DNA of 64,000 nucleotides from Eubacterium sp. Lineage in GTDB: Bacteria > Bacillota > Clostridia > Lachnospirales > Lachnospiraceae. The stretch is taken from the NCBI GenBank assembly GCA_017459945.1, contig JAFUBZ010000019.1, positions 30,952-94,951 of the forward strand. The letters run 5' to 3'. Below the pieces are notes generated by a model that ran no database searches, was not told the DNA's origin, and was given only the letters and a program-made list of their open reading frames with translations. Shown piece by piece: positions 17,536 to 27,169 of this stretch; the stretch's first letter is position 1; every line of letters starts with the position of its first letter. Position numbers and translations under genes: made by a program.

Positions 17536-19071
17536 TTATTTCATAGCTGCAACCGCTTCGAACTCTTCAACGATTTCTTTGTCCGGTGCCTTTGTTGCAA
17601 GGCTGACAACGATGATCGCAATGCTTGCGCAGATGAATGCCGGAAGCAGTTCATAGATTCCTAAAATGCCGCCGTGCGGTGCGATCAGGAACTTCCAGAT
17701 GAAGACCATCGCTGCACCGACGATCATACCGGCCAGAGCCCCGTTTCTGTTGGCGCGTTTCCAGAACAGTGAGAAGATCATAACCGGGCCGAAAGAACCA
17801 CCGAATCCTGCCCATGCAAAGGATACGATCCGGAATACGGAACTGTCAGGATTCTTTGCCAGGAGTACGCCAATGATCGCGATAATGATAACGGTGATTC
17901 GCGCCATGGCCATGGAAGCCTTTGGTGACATCTTGATACCGAGCCAGTCGGATAAAATGTTCTCTGACACACTTGAGGATGCTGCCAGAAGCTGTGAATC
18001 GGATGTTGACATGGTGCAGGCCAGGATGCCGGAAAGGATCAGGCCGCCGACGATGATCAGAAGGACGCCGTGCTGACTCATAAAGAATGCGATCTCGATG
18101 ATCAGGCGCTCTGATTCAGAGGAACCGACCAGGTTCGGAATGATGCCTGTCTTTGACATGGAAAGGCCGATGACACCGATCGCGATCGCGATAAACATCG
18201 CGATGACAACCCAGATACTGGCGATCCGTCTGGAAAGCTTCAGTTTATTATCATCTTTTGTACCCATAAACCGGAGCAGGATATGCGGCATACCAAAGTA
18301 TCCAAGACCCCATGCAAGTGTCGATGCGATCGTCAGGCCGCCGTATGGACTGCCGGCACCTGTTTCCGGGTCATGGGACGCAAGCAGCGTCAGATAACCG
18401 TCCAGAGATTTTGCGTTTGTGATCGCAACATCCGCACCGCCGATCATGTGCAGGCCAAAGAAGACAACGATCACGATCGCAAGTGTCATGACGATACTCT
18501 GAATCAGATCGGTCGTGCTGGCTGCAAGGAATCCGCCAAGTGCCGTATAAGCAACAATGATCACTGCCGAGAGGATCACGGCTGAGAAGTACGGAAGTCC
18601 GAACAACGAAGAGAACAGCTTTCCGCAAGCGGAAAAACCGGATGCCGTGTACGGAACGAAGAACACAACGATGATAATGGCTGCGATTGCCAGAAGCGAG
18701 TGGCTCTTATCGCGGTAACGGTTCGAAAAGAACTCCGGAATCGTGATGGAATGGTTCTTCTCGCTGTAGCGGCGTAATCTTTTTGCCGTAAAGAGCCAGT
18801 TGAAATAAGTACCGATCGCAAGACCGATCGCTGTCCAGCCGGCTTCGGAACAGCCGGACAGATAAGCCAGACCCGGCAGACCCATCAGCAGCCAGCTGCT
18901 CATGTCAGAGGCTTCCGCGCTCATTGCGGTAACCAACGGTCCAAGCTTTCTGCCGCCAAGATAAAAATCACTTACATTCTTGTTTCTTCTGGAATAGAAA
19001 ATGCCGACAAGTACCATAAACGCCAGATAGACAATAATGACGACCAGCATTCCCACTTTGTTGGATGACAT
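17536..19071 (-). CDS. putP: Sodium/proline symporter (SSS family)
   Basis: A 511-residue membrane protein of the sodium:solute symporter family with about 13 predicted membrane helices. The PutP-like signatures include DFYLGGRKLGPLVTAMSAEASDMSSW (shown only in part here: SAEASDMSSWLLMG), GWTAIGLAIGTYFNW and ACTMSTSDSQLL. The start is taken as ATG at 19071 because AGGGAG precedes it at the right distance; a TTG three codons upstream is too close to that site. Family membership is firm; proline as substrate is inferred from overall resemblance and from the nearby proC. The C-terminus ends in an acidic cytosolic tail. Confidence 0.9.
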   Translation of the reverse strand: MSSNKVGMLVVIIVYLAFMVLVGIFYSRRNKNVSDFYLGGRKLGPLVTAMSAEASDMSSWLLMGLPGLAYLSGCSEAGWTAIGLAIGTYFNWLFTAKRLRRYSEKNHSITIPEFFSNRYRDKSHSLLAIAAIIIVVFFVPYTASGFSACGKLFSSLFGLPYFSAVILSAVIIVAYTALGGFLAASTTDLIQSIVMTLAIVIVVFFGLHMIGGADVAITNAKSLDGYLTLLASHDPETGAGSPYGGLTIASTLAWGLGYFGMPHILLRFMGTKDDNKLKLSRRIASIWVVIAMFIAIAIGVIGLSMSKTGIIPNLVGSSESERLIIEIAFFMSQHGVLLIIVGGLILSGILACTMSTSDSQLLAASSSVSENILSDWLGIKMSPKASMAMARITVIIIAIIGVLLAKNPDSSVFRIVSFAWAGFGGSFGPVMIFSLFWKRANRNGALAGMIVGAAMVFIWKFLIAPHGGILGIYELLPAFICASIAIIVVSLATKAPDKEIVEEFEAVAAMK

Positions 19072-19115
19072 AAAATACAATCTCCCTTATATTGATTTTT
19101 TTATACTGAAATCGT

Positions 19116-19144
19116 ATTATATCATGGAAAATGTTTTTCTGCAA
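19116..19144 (-). promoter_or_regulatory. Promoter of the putP-type gene
   Basis: On the minus strand TTGCAG (complement of 19139-19144) and TATAAT (complement of 19116-19121) are 17 bases apart, 45 bases upstream of the start codon. Confidence 0.65.
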
Positions 19145-19219
19145 TGTAATAAAGTGTCAGAGTGTTAAAGTAAAAATCAATGAACAGCTGTTTAAACAGG
19201 CAATCAGGAAGGGATCGTT

Positions 19220-19831
19220 ATGCAAAAATCAGATGAGACAGAAAGCAGGTTAAAGAAGCAGTTCAATTTTTTAAGAGAGCTTGACAAGGAAAAGCAGATT
19301 GGCCGGCAAACCTACCTGGCTGACGGGAGCCGTCTGGAAAATGATGCGGAGCATGCCTGGCACATGGCAGTCATGGCATTGTTTCTTTCTGAATATTCCA
19401 ATGAAAAGATTGATCTGCTTAGGACGATCGCAATGATCCTTCTACATGATGTCGTGGAAATCGACGCGGGGGATACCTATGCCTATGATGAGGAGGCAAA
19501 AAAAAGCCAGGCCGATCGGGAACGGCAGGCGGCGGATCGGATTTTCGGGCTTCTGCCGGATGACCAGGGAGAACGGTTCAAGGCCCTTTGGGAGGAGTTT
19601 GAAGAAAGGAAAACCCCTGAAGCAAGATTTGCAAGAGCCTTGGATAATTTCCAGCCGCTGATGCTCAATGCTGCATCCGGCGGAAAAAGCTGGGAAGAGC
19701 ATCACATCCACTTAGAACAGGTGCTTGCAAGAAACGGCAGATCGCAGGAGGGTTCCAAAGAGTTGTGGGCGTATGTTTACGAACACTTTATTATGCCGAG
19801 TGTGGAGAATGGGAAGCTGGAATCCCGGTAA
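19220..19831 (+). CDS. HD-domain phosphohydrolase (YfbR/HDDC2-like)
   Basis: A 203-residue HD-superfamily metal hydrolase. The metal motif is spread as in the 5'-deoxynucleotidase group: AEHAWHMAV (first His), LLHDVVEID (the HD pair, near residues 75-77) and a later Asp in ALDNFQPL. Proteins of this HD_3 type hydrolyse deoxynucleoside monophosphates, but the exact substrate here is unknown. ATG 19220 has AGGAAGG upstream. The gene precedes a PocR-AraC regulator by 61 bases in the same direction, so the two may be co-transcribed. Confidence 0.8.
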   Translation: MQKSDETESRLKKQFNFLRELDKEKQIGRQTYLADGSRLENDAEHAWHMAVMALFLSEYSNEKIDLLRTIAMILLHDVVEIDAGDTYAYDEEAKKSQADRERQAADRIFGLLPDDQGERFKALWEEFEERKTPEARFARALDNFQPLMLNAASGGKSWEEHHIHLEQVLARNGRSQEGSKELWAYVYEHFIMPSVENGKLESR

Positions 19832-19892
19832 AACTGTTATCGATGAACGGATCAAAAACGGACGGAAGGGTAGTTTTTGGAGATAACCGCTT

Positions 19893-21170
19893 ATGAAAAG
19901 AATCTATGAGGAATTAAAAACCTGTTTACATGTCTACTGGCAGGCTACCGGAATCGGCCTGTTGCTTCTGGATGAATCCGGTGCGGCGATCGATTACTTT
20001 GGCAATCCGAATGACTACTGTGATCTGATCCATCAAAACCAGGAACAGTTTTTACGCTGTATCAAGGTGCATAAGATGCTCGGCCCGGAAGCAGAAAAAA
20101 TAGGGGATTGTTACTTTTACGGCTGTCATGGGAACATGATGCATTTTTCAATCGCGTTGGTGGATCAGGGAAAATATGTCGGCAGTGTTGTTGCAGGACC
20201 GATCATGGCAGATTATCCGAGTGCGGCATCACTTGACGAGGTGATCAGAAACTGTGAAGTGCCTTCCGGCTGCCGGTCTCTGTTTTTATCGGCGATGCAA
20301 AACATTCAGGTTGTCGAGCCGGAGCGAATGTATTACCTCGGAGAGCTTTTATATCATCTGGTGAATCACTTGCTTTCCGGCGAAGATCTGCAGATCATTC
20401 ATCGGCACAGAGATAAGCGGCGCCAGCAGGAACTGATCGGAGAAGCGATCCATGATCTAAAAGTTCGAAATGCTGATGAACAGGATGAATTGCGCCGCAG
20501 AGAAATCATGCGCAGCATGCAGGAGCGCCAGGAGCAGGATCTGAGCGACATGATCGAAGAGGGACGCCTTGAGGAAGCGCAGGATATCTTAAACGATATT
20601 CTGGGAGGGATTTATTTTTCTTCGGGGAATACGGATCTGATCAAGCTGCGGATCAATGAGCTGATCACAGTTCTGACACGCAGAATGATACAAAACGGCG
20701 CAGACGCAGATCGTATTCATGACCTTGTGACAGAGTTTCAAAGAAAAAGTGCGGAAAGCAGTGATGTGGAAGAAATCTCATTTGGCCTATCCCAGCTATT
20801 GCCGCGGCTGATCGATATGCTTCAGGATGAATCGATACAGGAGCTGAGTGAGCCGGTGCGCAGGAGCTTAGAGTATATTCACCGGAATTACCGCAGTCAG
20901 ATCACGTTAGAGCAGGCGGCTTTTTATGCCGCTGCCAGCCCGACGCATTACTCCCGGTTATTCAATGCGGATATGAAGGTTGGTTTTTCAGTTTATGTCA
21001 ATCGGCTGCGTGTGGAAAAGGCGAAGGAGCTGCTCAGGGAGACAACGATGACGTTATCGGAAATCTCGCAGTCTGTCGGGTTTTCCAATCAGCAATATTT
21101 TTCAAAGGTCTTTAAGTCAGAAACAGGCAGTACGCCGGGACAGTACCGGCGGACGCAGGACGGTTCATAA
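19893..21170 (+). CDS. AraC-family regulator with N-terminal PocR-type sensor domain
   Basis: A 425-residue transcription factor. Residues ~1-170 resemble the PocR ligand-binding domain, with Cys residues (LRCIKVH, DCYFYGCHGNMMHF) in the spacing typical of that domain. A central helical region (~180-310) follows, and the last ~100 residues are a two-HTH AraC domain (TLEQAAFYAAASPTHYSRLF, shown at 20 residues, and the ISQSVGFSNQQYFSKVFK block). PocR domains bind small hydrocarbon-derivative ligands and occur in regulators of corrinoid-dependent or diol metabolism. The gene lies just before a methyl-THF:corrinoid-type methyltransferase gene, so control of the downstream C1 cluster is a fair guess. 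Confidence 0.85.
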   Translation: MKRIYEELKTCLHVYWQATGIGLLLLDESGAAIDYFGNPNDYCDLIHQNQEQFLRCIKVHKMLGPEAEKIGDCYFYGCHGNMMHFSIALVDQGKYVGSVVAGPIMADYPSAASLDEVIRNCEVPSGCRSLFLSAMQNIQVVEPERMYYLGELLYHLVNHLLSGEDLQIIHRHRDKRRQQELIGEAIHDLKVRNADEQDELRRREIMRSMQERQEQDLSDMIEEGRLEEAQDILNDILGGIYFSSGNTDLIKLRINELITVLTRRMIQNGADADRIHDLVTEFQRKSAESSDVEEISFGLSQLLPRLIDMLQDESIQELSEPVRRSLEYIHRNYRSQITLEQAAFYAAASPTHYSRLFNADMKVGFSVYVNRLRVEKAKELLRETTMTLSEISQSVGFSNQQYFSKVFKSETGSTPGQYRRTQDGS

Positions 21171-21190
21171 AAATCAATACGGAAAATTAT

Positions 21191-21236
21191 AATATCTTGC
21201 CATTTTCAAACAACGATGGCAAGATATTATATTTTA
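21191..21236 (+). terminator. Intrinsic terminator after PocR-AraC gene
   Basis: Perfect 13-base arms AATATCTTGCCAT (21191-21203) and ATGGCAAGATATT (21216-21228) precede ATATTTTAT. It separates the regulator from the C1 cluster. The remaining 21237-21400 holds a probable promoter (TTGAAT 21291, GATAAA 21315) and a small hairpin AATCCCG/CGGGAATT before the acsE-like gene. Confidence 0.75.
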
Positions 21237-21400
21237 TACACCAAAACGGTAGGAATTAAAGCAATATCCGACAAAAACAAATAAACATATTTGAATACCA
21301 TGATAAACCATTGCGATAAAATGATGACAACAAGAAAAGTAACGGTTCGGAATCCCGTAAAAAGCGGGAATTGATAGTTTGAAAAGAAAGGAGATCTCAA

Positions 21401-22204
21401 ATGATCATCATCGGCGAAAAAATCAATGGCGCAATCCCATCTGTAGCAAAGGCAATCGAGGAGCGTAATGCAGACTGGATCCGTGATCTGGCGATCCGTC
21501 AGACAGCAGGACGGGCAGATTTTATTGACGTTTGTTCCTCTGTTGTGGAAGGAGATGTAGAGGTCCTTCACTGGCTGATCGATCTGGTACAGGAAGTCAG
21601 TGACGCAAGGATCTGTATCGACAGCCCGAATGCACACTCTATCGTAGAGGCGATGCCGTTTTGCAATAAGCCGGGTCTGATCAACTCCGTATCTTTGGAA
21701 GGCGACAAGATCGACACGGTATTCCCGGCGATCGCTGATACAGACTGGGAAGTCGTTGCGCTGCTGTGCGACAACAATAAGATCCCGGATGGCATCGATG
21801 ACAGGATCGCGATCTTTGAAAAGATCATGGAGCGTGCGGCTGAGTATAAGATCGCACCTTCGAGAATCCACATCGATCCGCTTGTATTCAGTGTCGGCAC
21901 AAAGCCGGATGCATTTACAAACTTTGCTGCAGTTACCAGATATGTGAAGGAAAAATGCCCGGATATCCATGTAACCAGCGGACTTTCCAATATCTCATTT
22001 GGCCTTCCGTCCAGAAAGACCATCAACCAGTCCTTCCTGGTACTGGCCATGGCTGCAGGTATGGACAGTGCGATCATCGATCCGACCAGCCGCGATATGC
22101 TGGGAGCGATCTACTCGACAGAGGCACTGCTTGAGATTGATGAGTTCTGCATTGAATACATCGATGCTTATGGCGAAGACCTGTTTGGAAAACAGAAAAA
22201 GTAA
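21401..22204 (+). CDS. Methyltetrahydrofolate:corrinoid protein methyltransferase (AcsE/MtgA-like)
   Basis: A 267-residue DHPS-fold TIM barrel that transfers the methyl group between methyl-THF and a corrinoid protein. The family features are the start MIIIGEKINGAIPS, ICIDSPN, a central HIDPLVFSVGT and GLSNISFGLPSRKTINQSFL, where the Asn of GLSN contacts the pterin. This last motif is closer to enzymes of corrinoid demethylation systems than to the AcsE of Moorella, so the acetyl-CoA synthase link is not proven. ATG 21401 has AAAGGAG. It heads a plus-strand cluster of folate C1 genes. No corrinoid protein gene is in the window. Confidence 0.82.
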   Translation: MIIIGEKINGAIPSVAKAIEERNADWIRDLAIRQTAGRADFIDVCSSVVEGDVEVLHWLIDLVQEVSDARICIDSPNAHSIVEAMPFCNKPGLINSVSLEGDKIDTVFPAIADTDWEVVALLCDNNKIPDGIDDRIAIFEKIMERAAEYKIAPSRIHIDPLVFSVGTKPDAFTNFAAVTRYVKEKCPDIHVTSGLSNISFGLPSRKTINQSFLVLAMAAGMDSAIIDPTSRDMLGAIYSTEALLEIDEFCIEYIDAYGEDLFGKQKK

Positions 22205-22257
22205 GAGAATGAAAAAACAGAGTGCCGGATTATAGTGAAAGAGCAGGAGGCTTAAAA

Positions 22258-23049
22258 ATGAGTGAAAAGTTTACTTACCATATCGAAATGACACCGCCAA
22301 AACACAGTTCGCAGAAGTTAGAAGAGGAGCTGGAGCGTTTTCAGGAGCGGTTTGAAAGAATTCAGGAAAGTGGTTTTATCGCGTCGATCACAGATAACGC
22401 GATGGGACGGCTGGCATTCCAGACATATGAGATGATCGATGAGCTTGAGCTCATCCCGCGTCCGGATCAGGTGCTGATCCATCTGAACACTTTCCATACA
22501 AAGGAAACCCTGGATCATATCCTGGAGCATGCTAAGGAGCATGGAATCCGCAACATCCTGGCTTTGACCGGAGACGGGTCCGATAAGATGCATAAGCTTG
22601 AGCCGGAAGAACTCGAAGCACCGGATGTGAAGGTGACCACATCTGTGGAGCTGATCAAATACATCTATAAGCATTATCCGGATTTTATCGTGGGTGCGGC
22701 ATTTAATCCTTATGAGCCGGAAGATTCAGAATTTGCAAAACTGGAAAAGAAGATTGCGGCAGGCGCAAAATATGTGATCACACAGCCAATCGTCGGACAG
22801 AACGATATGGTGGACCGTCTGCGCAGAGAATATCCGGATTTCCCGGTTGTCGTAGAGTGCTGGATGTCGAAAAAACTACATCTGCTTGCTGACATCATGG
22901 AGAAGGATATTCCGGAAGACTTCCCGTATGATCCGATGGCAGAGCTTGACAATCTGCAGAGCATCTATCCGGAGTGCAGCAATTATCTTGCACTGATCGG
23001 CTACAAGACACAGTATCCGGTGATCGAAGAGAAATACAACAGCCTTTAA
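22258..23049 (+). CDS. metF: Methylenetetrahydrofolate reductase, short form
   Basis: A 263-residue TIM-barrel enzyme reducing methylene-THF to methyl-THF. Family residues are visible: Glu in HIEMTPP (counterpart of the catalytic Glu in the usual FEFFPP), Asp in ALTGDGSD, and Gln in VITQPIV. It is shorter than typical MetF (~290). There is no MetV (zinc-finger partner) next to it, so either it uses NAD(P)H directly or a partner is elsewhere. ATG 22258 follows AGGAGG at 22245-22250. Its position between the methyltransferase and fhs fits the methyl branch of the C1 pathway, supplying methyl-THF. Confidence 0.85.
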   Translation: MSEKFTYHIEMTPPKHSSQKLEEELERFQERFERIQESGFIASITDNAMGRLAFQTYEMIDELELIPRPDQVLIHLNTFHTKETLDHILEHAKEHGIRNILALTGDGSDKMHKLEPEELEAPDVKVTTSVELIKYIYKHYPDFIVGAAFNPYEPEDSEFAKLEKKIAAGAKYVITQPIVGQNDMVDRLRREYPDFPVVVECWMSKKLHLLADIMEKDIPEDFPYDPMAELDNLQSIYPECSNYLALIGYKTQYPVIEEKYNSL

Positions 23050-23066
23050 AAGGAGAGCAAATAGCA

Positions 23067-24743
23067 ATGAGTTTTAAATCTGACATTGAAATAGCCCAGG
23101 AAGCAAAGATCAGACCGATCAATGAGATCGCTGACAAGCTGGAAATACCGGAGCAATATGTCGAAAATTACGGACGTTATAAAGCGAAGATCGACTTTCG
23201 GTATTATAAAGAGATTCAGGATCGTCCGGACGCAAAGCTGGTATTGGTGACGGCGATCAATCCGACGCCGGCAGGCGAAGGCAAGACCACCACGACCATC
23301 GGTCTGGCTGACGGATTAAACCGTCTTGGGAAAAAGACAGTGGTTGCACTGCGCGAGCCGTCATTGGGCCCGGTGTTTGGTGTTAAGGGCGGTGCTGCAG
23401 GAGGCGGCTATGCACAGGTAATCCCGATGGAGGATATCAATCTGCATTTTACCGGCGATCTGCATGCGATCGGTGCGGCAAACAATCTGCTCGCAGCGAT
23501 GCTGGACAACCATATTCACCAGGGAAATACGCTTCGGATCGTGCCTAAGACGATCACCTGGAGACGCTGTGTTGATATGAATGACAGACAGCTTCGTAAT
23601 ATCGTAGACGGCCTTGGTAACAAAGGGGACGGCGTGACCCGTCAGGATGGATTTGATATTACAGTGGCATCAGAGATCATGGCGATTTTCTGTCTGGCAA
23701 CGGACATTCCTGATCTGAAAGCAAGACTGGCAAGAATCGTCGTTGCGTATAACGAAGACGGCGCACCGGTCACGGCCGGCGATCTGAATGCACAGGGCGC
23801 GATGACGGCTCTTTTAAAGGATGCGATCAAGCCGAACCTGGTGCAGACGCTGGAAGGTACACCGGCATTTGTGCATGGTGGACCGTTTGCAAATATCGCA
23901 CATGGCTGTAACAGCGTAACAGCCACCAAAATGGGTGTGAAGCTGGGAGATTACATGATCACAGAAGCCGGATTCGGGGCTGATCTGGGGGCTGAAAAAT
24001 TCCTTGATATCAAATGCCGTATGACAGGACTTCGTCCGTCAGCAGTTGTGATCGTCGCAACCGTTCGTGCGCTGAAGTATAATGGCGGCGTGGCAAAGGC
24101 CGACTTAAACAACGAGAACCTGGAAGCGCTGGAAGCAGGTATTCCGAACCTGTTAAAACATGTGGAAAACATCACACAGAACTTCAAGCTTCCGGCAGTG
24201 GTTGCCATCAACCGTTTCCCGACAGATACAGAGGCTGAGCTAGCTCTGATTCGCCAAAAATGTGAAGAGCTTGGCGTAAATGTTGCCCTGTCTGAAGTAT
24301 GGGCGAAAGGCGGCGAAGGCGGTGAGGAACTGGCAAAAGAGGTGCTGCGCCTGGTAGAGGAGAAGAGCGAAGTGAACTTCACCTATGACCTGGATGCACC
24401 GATCAAGGATAAGATCAATGCCATTGCAACCAAGATCTATGGCGCAGACGGTGTGGATTACACTGCCAAGGCGAACAAGGAGATCAAGAAGTTCGAAGAG
24501 CTTGGGTTCGGTAATCTGCCGATCTGTATGGCAAAGAATCAGTATTCCCTGACAGATGATGCCAAGGTTTTGGGACGCCCGACCGGATTCCGTATCACGG
24601 TCCGTGATATCACAGCATCGATCGGCGCAGGATTCCTGGTGGCGTTGACCGGCGAAATCATGAAGATGCCGGGTCTGCCCAAGGTTCCGTCCGCAGAAAA
24701 GATCGATGTCGACGAAGATGGCGTGATCTCCGGGTTGTTCTAA
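23067..24743 (+). CDS. fhs: Formate--tetrahydrofolate ligase
   Basis: A 558-residue enzyme, the usual length, that makes 10-formyl-THF from formate, THF and ATP. The P-loop-like [18 protein letters not shown] lies near residues 62-79, followed by [20 protein letters not shown] (20 residues) and the HFTGDLHAI block typical of FTHFS; the C-terminal [11 protein letters not shown] is also conserved. ATG 23067 follows AAAGGAGAG, 17 bases after metF, so translation is in one operon. In acetogens this is the second step of the methyl branch; in other anaerobes it feeds purine and serine synthesis. Confidence 0.96.
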   Translation: MSFKSDIEIAQEAKIRPINEIADKLEIPEQYVENYGRYKAKIDFRYYKEIQDRPDAKLVLVTAINPTPAGEGKTTTTIGLADGLNRLGKKTVVALREPSLGPVFGVKGGAAGGGYAQVIPMEDINLHFTGDLHAIGAANNLLAAMLDNHIHQGNTLRIVPKTITWRRCVDMNDRQLRNIVDGLGNKGDGVTRQDGFDITVASEIMAIFCLATDIPDLKARLARIVVAYNEDGAPVTAGDLNAQGAMTALLKDAIKPNLVQTLEGTPAFVHGGPFANIAHGCNSVTATKMGVKLGDYMITEAGFGADLGAEKFLDIKCRMTGLRPSAVVIVATVRALKYNGGVAKADLNNENLEALEAGIPNLLKHVENITQNFKLPAVVAINRFPTDTEAELALIRQKCEELGVNVALSEVWAKGGEGGEELAKEVLRLVEEKSEVNFTYDLDAPIKDKINAIATKIYGADGVDYTAKANKEIKKFEELGFGNLPICMAKNQYSLTDDAKVLGRPTGFRITVRDITASIGAGFLVALTGEIMKMPGLPKVPSAEKIDVDEDGVISGLF

Positions 24744-24784
24744 GGATAGAATCCGAAGATAGAGCATTTTATGAAATGTATGCA

Positions 24785-24819
24785 AACAGGGGACTGCCAG
24801 ATATCTGCGGTCCCCTGTT
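24785..24819 (+). terminator. Hairpin between fhs and folD homologue 1
   Basis: AACAGGGGAC (24785-24794) and GTCCCCTGTT (24810-24819) are perfect 10-base arms; the loop region itself contains CAGATATCTG. There is no T-run after it, so it may be a processing or attenuation hairpin rather than a full terminator. Confidence 0.4.
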
Positions 24820-24906
24820 CCTGAGTGAATGCCGGTACAGCGTATGGCGGACTAGAACGGATACTTCATATATGCTGTACGATTCAAAGTGTATGGTGAG
24901 GGTGAA

Positions 24907-25821
24907 ATGTCAGCGATATTGATGGAAGGAAAACTTGTAGGACGCGACATCCTGTTAAAAGTTCGGGAGGATGCCCGTATTCTGACACAGATGGGATCAG
25001 TACCCTGTATTGCAACCATGCGGATCGGAAATGACCTTGGTTCGATTTCCTATGAAAAGAGCATCAATTCCAGTATGGGCAGGTCTCACATTTGTGTGGT
25101 GAACCGGGTATTTGATCTGGATATCACGTACGAGCAGTTTGTAGAGGAACTCAACAAACTAAATGAAGATTCCACGATTCACGCTGTGCTGATTTTTAAG
25201 CCTCTTCCGGCGCAGATCAACTTAGAAGAGATCAAATACATTCTGGCCCCGGAAAAGGACCCTGATTCCATGAATCCGGTGAACATGGGAAAGCTTCTGA
25301 CTACTGACCGGATGGGGTTTTATCCCTGTACGGCAGAAGGAGTCATGAAGATGCTGGACTACTATATGATCGATGTAAAGGGCAAGGACGTTGTGATCGT
25401 CAATAATTCTGCCGTCCTGGGCAAACCCCTTTCGATCATGCTGACTGACCGCTATGCAACCGTAACCATGTGTCACGCCTATACAAAGGATCTGGGATCT
25501 TTTACCAGAAAGGCAGACATCGTGGTGTCGGCGGTAGGGAAGTATGGACTGATCACACCTGATATGCTGCGGGAGGAAGCTATTCTGATCGATGTAGCAA
25601 TGTCTGAAATGAAGGAAACTGATGCCAATCTGGTTCGGGCCGACAGCGGCAGGAAGATCCGCGCCGGTGATGCCAGGATCGACTGCAGGGAAAAGGTGGC
25701 CATGATCACATCGGCAACCCCGGGCTGCGGTGGCGGCACCGGTCCCATTACGACGGCTCTTTTGGCAGAGCATGTGATTCGTGCCTGCAGAATGCAACAG
25801 AAAGCAAAAAAACGCGCATAA
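24907..25821 (+). CDS. FolD-like methylene-THF dehydrogenase, divergent paralogue 1
   Basis: A 304-residue homologue of FolD (methylene-THF dehydrogenase/methenyl-THF cyclohydrolase). The NAD(P) half has VVIVNNSAVLGKPLSIML in the place of the usual GRSxxVGxP motif, and PCTAEGVMKMLDYY is well kept. The motif holding the cyclohydrolase lysine (YxxxK) reads YEKSI, with Ile53 at the Lys position. KDPDSMNP and PGCGGGTGPIT differ from KDVDGFHP and PGGVGPMT. The protein therefore looks like a dehydrogenase-only or altered-function paralogue. The start ATG 24907 follows GTGAGGGTG. A second FolD homologue lies 1.3 kb downstream. Confidence 0.8.
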   Translation: MSAILMEGKLVGRDILLKVREDARILTQMGSVPCIATMRIGNDLGSISYEKSINSSMGRSHICVVNRVFDLDITYEQFVEELNKLNEDSTIHAVLIFKPLPAQINLEEIKYILAPEKDPDSMNPVNMGKLLTTDRMGFYPCTAEGVMKMLDYYMIDVKGKDVVIVNNSAVLGKPLSIMLTDRYATVTMCHAYTKDLGSFTRKADIVVSAVGKYGLITPDMLREEAILIDVAMSEMKETDANLVRADSGRKIRAGDARIDCREKVAMITSATPGCGGGTGPITTALLAEHVIRACRMQQKAKKRA

Positions 25822-25947
25822 AACAAAGGCAGCCATTGCATTATTGCCCGGAATCGTTGATACTATTAACAATGCATCTATTCAGGATTCCTGTGAATCT
25901 CTGAACCGGTAGAAACCGCAGATGATTCATTGCGGTGTAGGAAAGAA

Positions 25948-26502
25948 ATGAATAAGGACAAAATCAAAGAAGCCGTTCGCCTTTTTCTGGAGGGGATTGG
26001 CGAAAATACAAACAGAGAAGGTCTTGCGGAAACGCCGGATCGTGTAGCACGTATGTGTGAGGAAATATTCGGAGGTCTGACACAGGATGCTTCTGTGCCC
26101 CTTTCCAAGCAGTTTTCTGTGGATCACAGCGATCTGATTCTGGAAAAGGATATTAACTTTTATTCCTGTTGTGAGCACCACCTGTTGCCTTTTTACGGCA
26201 AGGCACACATTGCCTACATTCCCAATGGTAAGGTGGCCGGCTTAAGCAAGCTGGCCCGTACGGTTGAAGTGTATGCAAGACGCCCCCAGATTCAGGAGCA
26301 GCTTACGAACCAGGTGGCCGGGGCTCTGACAGACCACTTAACTCCCCGGGGTGTGATGGTCGTGATCGAGGCCGAGCATATGTGCATGACCATGCGGGGC
26401 ATCAAAAAGCCGGGCAGTAAAACGCTGACCATTGCCATGCGTGGTGTCTTTGAAACGGATCAGGGATTGCAAAATTCCGTACTGCAGATGATCAGAAGAT
26501 AG
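25948..26502 (+). CDS. folE: GTP cyclohydrolase I
   Basis: A 184-residue type I GTP cyclohydrolase, making dihydroneopterin triphosphate, the first step of folate synthesis. Zinc and active-site motifs are present: [11 protein letters not shown] (Cys and two His), the VAGLSKLAR segment and [11 protein letters not shown] with the second Cys. ATG 25948 follows a TAGGAAAG site. Its presence inside a C1 operon suggests that tetrahydrofolate supply and C1 flux are co-expressed. The next gene, fchA, begins 21 bases after the stop. Confidence 0.95.
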   Translation: MNKDKIKEAVRLFLEGIGENTNREGLAETPDRVARMCEEIFGGLTQDASVPLSKQFSVDHSDLILEKDINFYSCCEHHLLPFYGKAHIAYIPNGKVAGLSKLARTVEVYARRPQIQEQLTNQVAGALTDHLTPRGVMVVIEAEHMCMTMRGIKKPGSKTLTIAMRGVFETDQGLQNSVLQMIRR

Positions 26503-26522
26503 TGGATCAGAAAGGAAGCAAG

Positions 26523-27152
26523 ATGATTTTAGATAAGAAATTTATGGTATTTCTGGATGAGCTGGCAAGCTCTGCCCCGGTACCGGGAGGCGGCGGTGCA
26601 AGCGCAGCGTGCGGCGCATTGGCAGCAGCACTTGCCTCGATGGTTGCGAACCTGACGACGGGTAAGAAAAAATACGCGCAGTATGAGGATGACATCCAAA
26701 GAATCCTCCGGGATGCAGAGGAAAAACGAAAAGAACTGGTTGCCCTTGCAGATGCCGATGCACAGGCCTTTGAACCGCTGGCAAAGGCATACAGTCTTCC
26801 CAAAAGTACCGAAGAAGAACTGGCTTACCGTGAGAAAGTGATGAAAAAGGTTCTCTACGATGCCAGCATTGCACCGCTTCGGATCATGGAGACGGTTTCA
26901 GAGGTAATTCTTCTGATCGAAGAAGTTGCCGAAAAAGGAAGCGTGATGGCGATCAGTGATGCCGGTGTGGCGGCTGTGTTTGCTCAGGCGGCGTTAAAGG
27001 GTGCGTCATTAAATGTTTTTATTAACACGAAGTCCATGAAGGATCGGGAAACTGCAGCTGATCTGAACGCAAAAGCACATGTGCTGATCGCGCTGGGCAG
27101 TGAAAAGACGGATGCGATCTTTGCAAAGGTGATGGAAAGGCTTGACAACTAG
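26523..27152 (+). CDS. fchA: Formimidoyl-THF cyclodeaminase / methenyl-THF cyclohydrolase family protein
   Basis: A 209-residue helical protein of the FTCD_C family. The N-terminal APVPGGGGASAACGALAAAL block is the recognisable signature, and the remainder is helical with conserved Ala/Ser-rich contacts. In acetogens FchA acts as methenyl-THF cyclohydrolase; in purine and histidine degraders it is a cyclodeaminase. Given the two adjacent FolD proteins that lack the cyclohydrolase lysine, the cyclohydrolase role is the better guess. ATG 26523 has GAAAGGAAG upstream. It is followed by folD paralogue 2 after 17 bases. Confidence 0.9.
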   Translation: MILDKKFMVFLDELASSAPVPGGGGASAACGALAAALASMVANLTTGKKKYAQYEDDIQRILRDAEEKRKELVALADADAQAFEPLAKAYSLPKSTEEELAYREKVMKKVLYDASIAPLRIMETVSEVILLIEEVAEKGSVMAISDAGVAAVFAQAALKGASLNVFINTKSMKDRETAADLNAKAHVLIALGSEKTDAIFAKVMERLDN

Positions 27153-27169
27153 TCTGGGAGGAAGACGGC

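Noticed and set aside
21341..21374. tRNA-like GGTTCGGAATCCCG stretch before the methyltransferase gene
   Set aside because: No acceptor or anticodon arms could be built around it; it is a short leader hairpin.
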